This document shows positions 35,070 through 42,689 of a DNA stretch of 64,000 nucleotides, in pieces. Made by a program: the position numbers and the translations under genes. Numbering within the stretch: position 1 is the first letter of the stretch; every line of letters begins with the position of its first letter. The stretch covers positions 62,001 through 126,000 of the forward strand of contig NZ_VYPZ01000006.1 of assembly GCF_008710155.1 (NCBI RefSeq), in the 5' to 3' direction. The stretch comes from Sphingobium limneticum. Lineage in GTDB: Bacteria > Pseudomonadota > Alphaproteobacteria > Sphingomonadales > Sphingomonadaceae. The notes under the pieces were generated by a model. That model saw only the letters and a list, made by a program, of their open reading frames with translations. It was not told where the DNA came from and did not search any database.

Positions 35070-36680
35070 TCACGCACTCCATTGTTCGAGCTTGTCGTCC
35101 AGCTCGGCATCGGGGAAGGCGGCCATCGCCGCCTTGACCACCGGGGTTTCCAATATTTCGGCGCGGGCTGCCGCTTTTTCGGCCTGCTCCTGCTGTTGCA
35201 GGGTAGCGCCGCCGCCGCTCTCCTCCAGCCGCACGGTCCATTTCATGCCGGGCACCGCGCTGTTGAGCGCCTGTGCCAGATCACGCTTGAAATCGCCCTG
35301 CGGCCAGTCATGGGTCAATCGCACCGCCACTTCGGGCGGATTGAGCGACACCAGCGCCGCGCAATCGTTCAGATGATTGGCCAGCGATGGCTTGGTCCGG
35401 TCGACCAGCGCGACCAGATCCTGCATCGTGCGCGGCAGCGCGGCGGACGGATCGGACGGCAGCCTTGCCTGTTCACCGCCCTGCGGCGCGGGCAACCCGG
35501 CCGGCACGCCTTCGCGCAGCATCCGCGCCAGTTCACCCGGATCGGGCATGGTCGCGGCGTGCATGACGCGCAGCAGCGCCATTTCGCAGCTTTCGATCGG
35601 CAGGACCGCGCTCGCCACCTCGTCATGGCCCTTCAGCAGCAACTGCCACAGGCGATGCAGCGGCGCGAAGCCCAGTTGCGACGCCCATTCGGCAATCGCC
35701 TCCCGCTCCTCGGCCGATTGGCCGGGGCTGGCGATATCGCGCCCGGCCTTCACCAAGGTCACCGCATGGGTCAGTTCCAGCAGGCCCCGCATCAGCGCCA
35801 GCGGCTCGACGCCCAGACCATATTGATCGCGTACGGCGGTGAGCAGCGCGCCGGTATCGCCCTCCAGCAGCAGGCCGAGCAGCCGGCGAGTGGATCCACG
35901 ATCGGACAGGCCCAGCATATCGCGCACCTGGCTTGCCGTCACCAGCAGCGCATCGCCACCCATTTCGGCATGGGCGATCGCCTGGTCGAGGATGGACAGG
36001 CCATCGCGGGCCGAACCTTCGGCCGCCTGCGCGATCAGCGCCAGCGCGTCGGCTTCGGCGGTGACGCCTTCCTTGTCGCAGATATTGGCGAAATGATTGG
36101 CCAGCAAATCGGCGGGAATACGGCGCAGGTCGAATCGCTGGCATCGCGACAACACTGTCACCGGCACCTTGTTCACCTCGGTCGTGGCGAACAGGAATTT
36201 CACATGCGCCGGCGGCTCCTCCAGCGTCTTCAACAACGCGTTGAAGGCGTTCTTGGAGAGCATATGGACTTCGTCGATGATGTAGATCTTGTAGCGCGCC
36301 GACACGGCGGCATAGCGCACCGCCTCGATAATCTCGCGCACATCGTCCACGCCGGTATGGCTGGCGGCGTCCATTTCCACGACGTCGATATGCCGCCCTT
36401 CGGCAATGGCGACGCACGGTTCGCATACGCCGCACGGATCGATCGTGGGACCGCCCTGCCCATCCGGGCCGATACAGTTCAGCGCCTTGGCGATCAGCCG
36501 CGCGGTGGAGGTCTTCCCCACCCCGCGCACGCCGGTCATCAGAAAGGCGTGAGCCAGGCGCCCGCGCCGGATCGCATTGCCCAGCGTCTGGACCATGGCA
36601 TCCTGCCCGATAAGCTCGCTGAAACTGCGCGATCGATATTTGCGCGCAAGGACGCGGTAGGGCTGCGGGGAATCGGACAT
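35070..36680 (-). CDS. dnaX: DNA polymerase III subunit gamma/tau
   Basis: Clamp-loader ATPase. The Walker A is GVRGVGKTSTARLIAKALNC, the zinc cysteines are in ALNCIGPDG and DPCGVCEPC, and VEMDAASHTGVDDVREI and IIDEVHMLSKNAFNALLKTLEEPP (Walker B and sensor) follow. The 536-residue protein has a moderate-length C-terminal tau part. No slippery frameshift heptamer was identified. SRP RNA lies just upstream and ybaB just downstream, as in many bacteria. Confidence 0.97.
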   Translation of the reverse strand: MSDSPQPYRVLARKYRSRSFSELIGQDAMVQTLGNAIRRGRLAHAFLMTGVRGVGKTSTARLIAKALNCIGPDGQGGPTIDPCGVCEPCVAIAEGRHIDVVEMDAASHTGVDDVREIIEAVRYAAVSARYKIYIIDEVHMLSKNAFNALLKTLEEPPAHVKFLFATTEVNKVPVTVLSRCQRFDLRRIPADLLANHFANICDKEGVTAEADALALIAQAAEGSARDGLSILDQAIAHAEMGGDALLVTASQVRDMLGLSDRGSTRRLLGLLLEGDTGALLTAVRDQYGLGVEPLALMRGLLELTHAVTLVKAGRDIASPGQSAEEREAIAEWASQLGFAPLHRLWQLLLKGHDEVASAVLPIESCEMALLRVMHAATMPDPGELARMLREGVPAGLPAPQGGEQARLPSDPSAALPRTMQDLVALVDRTKPSLANHLNDCAALVSLNPPEVAVRLTHDWPQGDFKRDLAQALNSAVPGMKWTVRLEESGGGATLQQQEQAEKAAARAEILETPVVKAAMAAFPDAELDDKLEQWSA

Positions 36681-36739
36681 GGCTTACGTCCTAGCCGCTC
36701 GTGCGGCTCTTGTCGAAGCGGGTGATGCTGGAAAATGTA

Positions 36740-36828
36740 GGAGCCGGAACGACCCGTGACGAAATCACTGTGGCTGCTTCCGTCAGGACCTGACCCGGTT
36801 CGCGACGATCACGTCCGCCCGACTCCCG
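36740..36828 (-). ncRNA. ffs: Small signal recognition particle RNA (4.5S-type)
   Basis: The minus strand has the universally conserved apical part GGTCAGGTCC followed by TGACGGAAGCAGCCACAGTG. The ends GGAGTCGG and CCGGCTCC pair to close a single long hairpin, giving about 87-90 nt as expected for the small bacterial type. It lies 60 bases upstream of dnaX on the same strand, a common location. It binds Ffh to target membrane proteins. The exact 5' and 3' ends are estimated. Confidence 0.93.
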
Positions 36829-36899
36829 GCGCGGCATATGCAGAAGTGATGACAGGATGGCAAGGGGGGACAAAAGCTGTCTCCCACCTATTTTCCGCC

Positions 36900-36987
36900 G
36901 TCATTCCCGCGAAGGCGGGAATCCATCTCCCACCCTATCCTCTTGATTTGACGTCCGGAGATGGATCCCCGCCTCCGCGGGGATGAC
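36900..36987. repeat. 88-bp palindromic element with GTCA/TGAC ends, copy 2
   Basis: GTCATTCCCGCGAAGGCGGG at the left pairs imperfectly with the right arm, which ends CCCGCCTCCGCGGGGATGAC. An inner ATCCATCTCC/GGAGATGGAT pairing extends the stem. It is the same family and almost the same length as the copy inside the cysteine desulfurase gene. Confidence 0.9.
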
Positions 36988-37028
36988 GATAATTTTCAAA
37001 AAAGGCCGGACATCAACAAAGGCCAACC

Positions 37029-38003
37029 TTACTCCAGCCCGCTCTTCTGCGCCTTCGCCACAAAGGCCAGCGCCGCCTGCGCCGTCTCCGCGATCGCGGC
37101 TTCCGCCTTTTTCGCGTCCACGGTCGGCCGGTCGAGATAGATGGCCAGTATATATTCGTCGCCGTCCGGCGACTTCACCAGCGCCACGTCATTATAGGCG
37201 GTGCCGCAGGTTCCGGTCTTGCTGCCGGACGTCCATCCCTGCGGCAGGCCGGCCTTGATCCGCTTGTCGCCGGTGCTGCTGGCATTGAACCAGGCGCGCA
37301 GCTTGTCGGCGCTCTCCGCCGCCAGATCGCGGAAGAACAGGCGGCCCATCAGCCCGGCCATCGCCGCCGGCGACGTCGTATCGCGTTCGTCCCCTTCCGC
37401 ATTTTCATTGAGCGTCGGCTCATCGCGGTCGAGCCGCGAGACGGCGTCGCCATGGGCGCGCATGAAGGCGGTCAGCCCCGGCGGTCCACCCAGCATCGGC
37501 AGCAGCAGATTGGCCGCACTATTGTCGCTCACCTCGACCGCCGCTTGCGCCAGCTCGCTCATGCTCATCCGGCCGCGCTTCAGATTTTTCTTCACCACCG
37601 GCGCATAGTCGAGCAGGTCGTCCTTGCTAAAGGCGATCGTGCCTTCCAGCCCGAACTTGCCCCCTTCCGCGCCGGTCAGCACGGCGGCGGCCAGCGGCGC
37701 CTTGAAGGTGGAGCACATCGCAAACCGATCGTCGCGGTTGAAGCCCAGCAGCAGCGCGCCCGTCTTGTCGACCAGCGCCACGCCCAGCCGGCCGCCGGTT
37801 TCCTTTTCGATTTCGGCCGGATTGCGGGCCGATGTCAGTGCCGATTGCGGCACCAGATAGCGCGGCGCGGCAGGCATCAGCGAATCGAGCGCGCCAGTCG
37901 GCACCGGCGCCTTGGCCGGCGGCTTCTTCTTGTCGGCGGCGAGCGACGGGGTGGCGATCAGCGCCAGTGCGGTAAAAGCGGTCAATATCTTCATGGAAGC
38001 CAT
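37029..38003 (-). CDS. Class A beta-lactamase with Cys69/Cys238 signature
   Basis: Periplasmic serine beta-lactamase, 324 residues. The signal peptide is about MASMKILTAFTALALIATP, followed by a 50-residue Lys/Pro/Ala-rich linker. Active-site motifs are complete: S-x-x-K at Ser98/Lys101 (STFK), SDN at 159-161, Glu195 of the omega loop (EPTLN) and KTG at 262-264. Cys97 immediately precedes the nucleophile and Cys266 follows KTG-Thr, the positions Ambler 69 and 238 that form a disulfide in KPC-, SME-, NMC-A- and GES-type enzymes; Thr at 237 is also as in KPC. Carbapenemase activity is inference only. ATG 38003 overlaps the ferredoxin stop (TGATG) with AGGG six bases upstream; ATG 37994 is the alternative. 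Confidence 0.93.
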   Translation of the reverse strand: MASMKILTAFTALALIATPSLAADKKKPPAKAPVPTGALDSLMPAAPRYLVPQSALTSARNPAEIEKETGGRLGVALVDKTGALLLGFNRDDRFAMCSTFKAPLAAAVLTGAEGGKFGLEGTIAFSKDDLLDYAPVVKKNLKRGRMSMSELAQAAVEVSDNSAANLLLPMLGGPPGLTAFMRAHGDAVSRLDRDEPTLNENAEGDERDTTSPAAMAGLMGRLFFRDLAAESADKLRAWFNASSTGDKRIKAGLPQGWTSGSKTGTCGTAYNDVALVKSPDGDEYILAIYLDRPTVDAKKAEAAIAETAQAALAFVAKAQKSGLE

Positions 38004-38338
38004 CACATGCCCTGCATATTGTTGAATTCGCCCGGAATGCGGACGGTCAGCGCGTCCAGCGCCCCATCCAGAACAATCTGACAGGCCAGGCGACTGGTGC
38101 GGGTGGCGGCGGCGGCGAGATCGAGCATATCTTCCTCATCCTCGCTGGCACGCGGCAATTTCGCGAAATCATCGGCATCGACGATGACATGGCAGGTGGA
38201 ACAGGCCATCTGCCCCTCGCACGTTCCCTCCAGCGGCTGGCCGGCGCCCTGCGCTATGTCGAGCAGCACCGATCCTGCGGGCGCGTCCACATCCTGCCGC
38301 CGTTCGCCGTCGGCGCTGATGAAGGTGACCCTGGTCAT
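38003..38338 (-). CDS. 2Fe-2S ferredoxin (adrenodoxin type)
   Basis: Electron carrier of 111 residues. The cluster cysteines are Cys40, Cys46, Cys49 and Cys86 (GTCEGQMACSTC and RLACQ), the adrenodoxin/ISC-Fdx spacing. It follows two cysteine desulfurase genes and so may supply electrons to Fe-S assembly, but adrenodoxin-type proteins also serve P450s. ATG 38338 starts the conserved MTRVTFISADG. Its stop overlaps the beta-lactamase start. Confidence 0.93.
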   Translation of the reverse strand: MTRVTFISADGERRQDVDAPAGSVLLDIAQGAGQPLEGTCEGQMACSTCHVIVDADDFAKLPRASEDEEDMLDLAAAATRTSRLACQIVLDGALDALTVRIPGEFNNMQGM

Positions 38339-38357
38339 GTTCTGCGTGCGCTCCCTT

Positions 38358-39446
38358 TTACGGCGCCGCTTGTACGGCTGCCGCGTCCTGCAATGCTTCT
38401 GCTGCCCTCTCCAGCTCCTGCGGCGTGGTGTAGCGGCCAAAGCCGATCCGCACCGATCCGCGCGCCTGTGCATCTGACAGGCCCAGTGCGCGCAGGACAT
38501 GGCTTGGCCGCCCGGACCCGCTTGCGCAAGCGCTACCGAGTGAAAAAGCGACATTGCGGCAATGGGACAACAGTCGCGCGCCGTCGATCCCGTACCGCCG
38601 CAGGTTCAGATTGCCGGGATAGCGATGAAGCGCGGACCCATTCAGCGTCCAGTCGGCAAACAGGCTGCGCGCCAGCAGGCCAAGGCTTTCGATATGCGCG
38701 CGATCATCGTCCGCCCGCTCCCGCATCAGCCGCGCGGCGACGCCGAAGCCGGCACAGAGCGCGGGCGAGAGCGTGCCGGATCGCAGCCCCCCTTCCTGCC
38801 CGCCACCATGGATCAGCGGCGCGGGCCGCACCCCGTCGCGCACCCACAACGCGCCGACCCCCTTGGGTCCATGGATCTTGTGCGCGCTGATCGCCACCAT
38901 GTCGCAGGTCGCGGGGATCGGCTCCCGACCATAGCCCTGCACCGCGTCGCATAGCAGCAGCGCACCGGCCGCATGGGCCAGCTCCGCCAGCGCGGCGACC
39001 GGCTGGATGACGCCGATCTCGTTATTGACCAGCATTGCGACAACGAGTGAGACACCCGGAACGATCGCCTGCGCAGCGGCCGCCAGATCGACCAGACCGT
39101 CCGACCCGACCGGCAGGATGGTCAAATCCCGCCCGCTACGGCGCAGCACCTCCACCGTATCCAGCACGGCGGCATGCTCGGTCGCGATGGTGACGATGCC
39201 GCCCGCCGCCGCGCCCTGTATCGCGATATTCAGCGCCTCGGTCGCGCCGGAGGTGAAGACCAGCCTGCCGCCCGGCGGCAGCAGGCGGGCGATCTCGTCG
39301 CGCGCCACCTCCACCTGTGCCGCAACGGCGCGACCCAGCCGATGGGCGCTATGCGGATTGGCGAACTGATCGCGCAGCAACGGCACCATCGCGTCGAAGG
39401 CTTCGGGTGCGAGCGGCGTGGTCGCCTGATAATCCAGATAGATCAA
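38358..39446 (-). CDS. Cysteine desulfurase family protein (NifS/IscS-like), second in tandem
   Basis: PLP-dependent class V aminotransferase-fold enzyme, about 362 residues. N-terminal IYLDYQATTPLAPEA, substrate region FTSGATEALNIAIQG, PLP lysine in ISAHKIHGPKGVG and catalytic cysteine in SLGSACASGSGRPSHVLRALG. TTG 39446 is chosen because it overlaps the preceding desulfurase stop (TTGA) and starts the conserved strand; the next ATG-like options give an unlikely basic tail. It would release sulfur as a persulfide for Fe-S clusters or thiolation. It is a paralogue of the upstream gene. Confidence 0.92.
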   Translation of the reverse strand: MIYLDYQATTPLAPEAFDAMVPLLRDQFANPHSAHRLGRAVAAQVEVARDEIARLLPPGGRLVFTSGATEALNIAIQGAAAGGIVTIATEHAAVLDTVEVLRRSGRDLTILPVGSDGLVDLAAAAQAIVPGVSLVVAMLVNNEIGVIQPVAALAELAHAAGALLLCDAVQGYGREPIPATCDMVAISAHKIHGPKGVGALWVRDGVRPAPLIHGGGQEGGLRSGTLSPALCAGFGVAARLMRERADDDRAHIESLGLLARSLFADWTLNGSALHRYPGNLNLRRYGIDGARLLSHCRNVAFSLGSACASGSGRPSHVLRALGLSDAQARGSVRIGFGRYTTPQELERAAEALQDAAAVQAAP

Positions 39447-40564
39447 TTTCTTGCCTTGGCGGCCATGGCGGTCCAGATTTCGATAAAGCTGTCCAACTCG
39501 CTGTCGCACGTCTGCGGACCGAAGCTGACCCGCACCACCTCCGACGCGGCGGCATCGTCCCAGCCCATGGCGCCCAGCACATGGCTGGTCTTGAGCGAAC
39601 CGGACGAGCAGGCGCTGCCCGCCGATACGGAAATCCCCTTCATGTCGAACTGGATCAACTGCGCGCGGGCCGACAGGCCGGGCATGCGGTAACTGGCGAT
39701 GGTGGGCAGGCGCGGCGCATCGCGCGCCACGATGATGCCGCCAGCAGCCTCGATCGCAGCATCCAGCCGGGCGCGCATGGCGGCGGCATGGGGCAACCAG
39801 TCCTCCCGCGCCTCCAGCGCCGCCGCCATGGCGATGATCGCGGGCAGATTTTCGGTGCCCGCGCGATAGCCCTGCTCCTGCCCCCCGCTCGGCTCGATCA
39901 GCGCCAGGTCGCGGAGCAGCAGCGCGCCGATGCCGGGCGGCCCGCCGAATTTATGCGCGCTGATCGCGATCATGTCCGCATCGGGCAGCGGCAGCTTACC
40001 GGCGCTCTGGGCGCAGTCGGCAAACAGGATGGCGCCGTCGCGATCGACTTTATCGAGCGGCTGGATCACGCCCGTCTCATTATTGACATGCTGGATGGCC
40101 AGAACTCTCCTCTCGCCCACCCCATCGTCATCCCAGCGAAAGCGGGGATCCATCTCCGGCGCTGCGGATGGTGATGGGGGGTGAGATGGATTCCCGCCTT
40201 CGCGGGAATGACCAAGAAGAACAAGTCCGTCAGACGTCACCCCCAGCCGTTCCGCGCCCTTCGTCACGCGCAGCACGGCGTCATGCTCGACCGGCGAAGT
40301 GACCACCCGCCTAGCCTTCGCGCGCGTCAGGCCGATGGCGATCGCCTCGCTCGCGCCGGAAGTGAAGATCACATGCCCGCTCCACCCCAACGCCGCCGCA
40401 ATGCGCCTGCGCGCATCCTCCAGCGCGGCGCGCGCGGCGCGGCCATCGGCATGGGGGCTGGACGGATTGGCCCAATTGGCCATCGCCCCCACCATCGCTG
40501 CCTGGGCAGCGGGCAGCATGGGCGTGGTGGCGGCATGATCGAGATAAAGGCGTATAGCGGCCAA
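39443..40564 (-). CDS. Cysteine desulfurase family protein with in-frame palindromic repeat, first in tandem
   Basis: PLP enzyme of 373 residues: IRLYLDHAATTPMLPAAQ N-terminus, FTSGASEAIAIG, PLP lysine in ISAHKFGGPPGIG, RAGTENLPAIIAMA and catalytic cysteine in SAGSACSSGSLKTSHVLGAMG. Between VTSDGLV and VLAIQHVNNETG the family normally has about 15-25 residues. Here the segment reads HSREGGNPSHPPSPSAAPEM followed by DPRFRWDDDGVG and is the translation of an intergenic palindrome. No stop or frameshift results. All catalytic residues remain, so the enzyme may be active with a surface insertion. The two desulfurase genes overlap by four bases. Confidence 0.9.
   Translation of the reverse strand: MAAIRLYLDHAATTPMLPAAQAAMVGAMANWANPSSPHADGRAARAALEDARRRIAAALGWSGHVIFTSGASEAIAIGLTRAKARRVVTSPVEHDAVLRVTKGAERLGVTSDGLVLLGHSREGGNPSHPPSPSAAPEMDPRFRWDDDGVGERRVLAIQHVNNETGVIQPLDKVDRDGAILFADCAQSAGKLPLPDADMIAISAHKFGGPPGIGALLLRDLALIEPSGGQEQGYRAGTENLPAIIAMAAALEAREDWLPHAAAMRARLDAAIEAAGGIIVARDAPRLPTIASYRMPGLSARAQLIQFDMKGISVSAGSACSSGSLKTSHVLGAMGWDDAAASEVVRVSFGPQTCDSELDSFIEIWTAMAAKARN
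40127..40212. repeat. 86-bp palindromic element with GTCA/TGAC ends, copy 3, inside a coding sequence
   Basis: GTCATCCCAGCGAAAGCGGG at the left and the right arm ending CGCCTTCGCGGGAATGAC pair across the element, with inner ATCCATCTCC/GAGATGGAT arms. It is the same subtype as 36900-36987. It lies entirely within the first cysteine desulfurase gene and is translated. Confidence 0.9.
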
Positions 40565-40715
40565 GCGGCATTACTCATTGATTGCGGAAATGGCGGCGGC
40601 ATCTATATAGGCGGTTTGCCGCGCAGCGCCAGCATTAGCCTAATGATGCGCGCGATCCGCATCCATTCGCCATCGGCTCATCCGAGCCGACCGGCCCAGA
40701 ACGATAACAGGTGCC

Positions 40716-41372
40716 ATGCCCGACGTCATTTTCACCGGACCCGAAGGTCGCCTCGAAGGCCGTTTCAGCCCCCCGCCCCGCCCGCGTGCGCCGGTCGCCA
40801 TGATCCTGCACCCGCACCCGCAGGGCGGCGGCACGATGAACGACCGCATCACCCAGGCGCTCTACAAGACCTTCGTGAAGCGTGGCTTCGCCGTCTTGCG
40901 CTTCAACTTCCGGGGCGTCGGCCGCAGCCAGGGGACGTTCGATAACGGCATCGGCGAACTGTCCGATGCCGCAGCGGCGCTCGACTGGGTGCAGAGCTTC
41001 CACCCCGAAGCGCAGACCACCTGGATCGCCGGCTTCTCCTTCGGCGCGTGGATCGGCATGCAGCTGCTGATGCGTCGCCCGGAAATCCGCGGCTTCATCT
41101 CGGTCGCGCCGCCCGCCAACATGTACGACTTCTCCTTCCTGGCGCCCTGCCCGTCTTCGGGCATCATCGTGCAGGGTACGTCGGACGAAGTGGTGACGGC
41201 CAGCGCCGTCCAGAAGCTGGTGGACAAGCTGCGCACGCAGAAGGGCATCACCATCCATCATGACGAAATTCGCGGCGCGAACCATTTCTTCGAACATGAA
41301 CTCGACCAACTGATGAAGTCGGTCGACAATTATCTCGACATGCGCCTGTCGCCGGATTCGCCGATCCGCTGA
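40716..41372 (+). CDS. Alpha/beta hydrolase
   Basis: Serine hydrolase fold of 218 residues. The strand-loop MILHPHPQGGGTMND holds the HPHPxGGG motif of the COG2945-like family, followed by RFNFRGVGRSQG and the nucleophile elbow GFSFGAW (Ser in G-F-S-F-G). The acid and base are probably in QGTSDEVV and RGANHFFEHEL. Substrate unknown. It is divergent from the cysteine desulfurase operon and ends at an intrinsic terminator. Confidence 0.9.
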   Translation: MPDVIFTGPEGRLEGRFSPPPRPRAPVAMILHPHPQGGGTMNDRITQALYKTFVKRGFAVLRFNFRGVGRSQGTFDNGIGELSDAAAALDWVQSFHPEAQTTWIAGFSFGAWIGMQLLMRRPEIRGFISVAPPANMYDFSFLAPCPSSGIIVQGTSDEVVTASAVQKLVDKLRTQKGITIHHDEIRGANHFFEHELDQLMKSVDNYLDMRLSPDSPIR

Positions 41373-41394
41373 TCGCGCCTGACACGCACGAACG

Positions 41395-41424
41395 AAAAAG
41401 GCCCCCCGAAAGGCGGCCTTTTTT
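41395..41424 (+). terminator. Rho-independent terminator after the alpha/beta hydrolase
   Basis: AAAAAGGCC pairs with GGCCTTTTT around a short C/G-rich inner stem with a GAAA loop, followed by a T-run. It begins about 22 bases after the stop. Confidence 0.8.
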
Positions 41425-41440
41425 ACGTCAGGAGAGAGGA

Positions 41441-41480
41441 TGGAACCCGGCGGGTGGGGACTGGGTGTTGCCGGGTTCCA
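41441..41480. repeat. Perfect 11-bp inverted repeat upstream of the desaturase
   Basis: TGGAACCCGGC (41441-41451) and GCCGGGTTCCA (41470-41480) enclose 18 bases. It has no U-run and lies between a terminator and a candidate operator. Confidence 0.5.
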
Positions 41481-41513
41481 TAGACTATAACGGCATCGCT
41501 CCCGTCCGCTTGA

Positions 41514-41529
41514 TTAGACCTTGGTCTAA
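41514..41529. promoter_or_regulatory. Perfect 16-bp palindrome upstream of the fatty-acid desaturase
   Basis: TTAGACC-TT-GGTCTAA is a complete palindrome 100 bases before the desaturase start. Its TAGACC...GGTCTA arms resemble operators of TetR-family repressors (the E. coli NemR box has the same half-sites with a wider spacer). No TetR gene is adjacent, so the regulator would act in trans. Confidence 0.45.
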
Positions 41530-41629
41530 CAGGTGAAGGACGGATGGGCCGGGCGCACCGCGCTTGACGCTCTTTGGCGCGAAACTATAGCATCCCTTCA
41601 CTGGCACAGCATCTGCGGGACATTCTCTC

Positions 41630-42613
41630 ATGACGGACATCAAGGAGCGCGCGCCGGGCTATCGCTATTCGCGGCGGGGCACATTGCCGCTGATCCGCGA
41701 ATTGTCCGTCGTCGACAATCGCCGCAATGCGCTGCTGCTGGCGCTGCAATGGATCATCATGGTCGGGGCGATCACGATCGCGATCCGCGTCGATCATTTC
41801 GCCGTCTATATTCTGGCCGGCCTGGTCGTGGGCACCCGCATCCAGTGCCTGGCGGTCATGATGCATGATGCCTGTCACGGCCTGTTGTTCAGCAATCGCC
41901 GCGTCAACGACCTGATCGCCGATCTTTTCGTCGCCTATCCGCTTGTCCTGAGCATCGACCTGTATCGCGTGGCCCATATGGTCCACCACCGCCACACCAA
42001 TACGATGCAGGATTATGACTATCGGGTGCAACGCAAAGACCCCGATCAGCATTTCCCCAAAAGCGGCCGAGGGATGATCCGGCTGTTTTTCCGCAGCCTT
42101 TTCGGCCTGAATTATTATCGCGTCGCGCGCGCGGCGCGGGTCTGGTCGCCGATCGCCAATTTCCACAATCCCGGCCGCTTCGGTTTCGATTATCGGCTGG
42201 GATTGCGGCTGCGCTATGTCGCCTGGGCCGTGGTGGTCTATGGCCTGATCCTGTGGTCGCCATGGCGCTGGCAGATATTGGGCCTCTATATGATCCCGCA
42301 ATTCATCTGGGCCAACCTGTTCAACCGCATCCGGGCGATGGCCGAACATGTCGGCGTGCCCGACGCTCTGGAACTGAACGGCACGCGCACCGTCATCCCC
42401 ACCCTGCTCGACCGCCTGCTGATCGCGCCGTTCAACGTCAGCTATCATCTGGAACATCATCTGTTCCCGTCCGTGCCCTGGACCAATCTACGCCGGCTGC
42501 ATGTCCATATGATGGCCGACCCCGATTATGCCGCGCACGCCCACATCACGCAGGGCTATTGGGGCGTGGTCAAGGAACTGATGCCCCCGCCCGCCGAACA
42601 AAAGGCCGCCTGA
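41630..42613 (+). CDS. Fatty-acid desaturase family protein
   Basis: Membrane di-iron enzyme of 327 residues with four to six hydrophobic segments. The three histidine boxes are HDACHG, HMVHHRHTN and HLEHHLFPSVPW, the pattern of the acyl-lipid desaturase/hydroxylase family. The substrate could be a phospholipid acyl chain or a carotenoid, both plausible in sphingomonads. A 16-bp palindrome lies in its promoter region. Confidence 0.9.
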   Translation: MTDIKERAPGYRYSRRGTLPLIRELSVVDNRRNALLLALQWIIMVGAITIAIRVDHFAVYILAGLVVGTRIQCLAVMMHDACHGLLFSNRRVNDLIADLFVAYPLVLSIDLYRVAHMVHHRHTNTMQDYDYRVQRKDPDQHFPKSGRGMIRLFFRSLFGLNYYRVARAARVWSPIANFHNPGRFGFDYRLGLRLRYVAWAVVVYGLILWSPWRWQILGLYMIPQFIWANLFNRIRAMAEHVGVPDALELNGTRTVIPTLLDRLLIAPFNVSYHLEHHLFPSVPWTNLRRLHVHMMADPDYAAHAHITQGYWGVVKELMPPPAEQKAA

Positions 42614-42689
42614 CGAGCCAACGCCCGCTTTACCCCGGCCGATAATTTCCCGCTTGGCGCATCCGCCGCGCGGCACTAGCGGCGCTGCC

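Noticed and set aside
35082..36725. Open frame of 547 codons opposite dnaX
   Set aside because: Antisense shadow of dnaX, with Arg/Gln/Gly-rich composition and no motifs.
36900..36987. CRISPR array
   Set aside because: The palindromic repeats are scattered single elements without regular spacers, and no cas genes are present.
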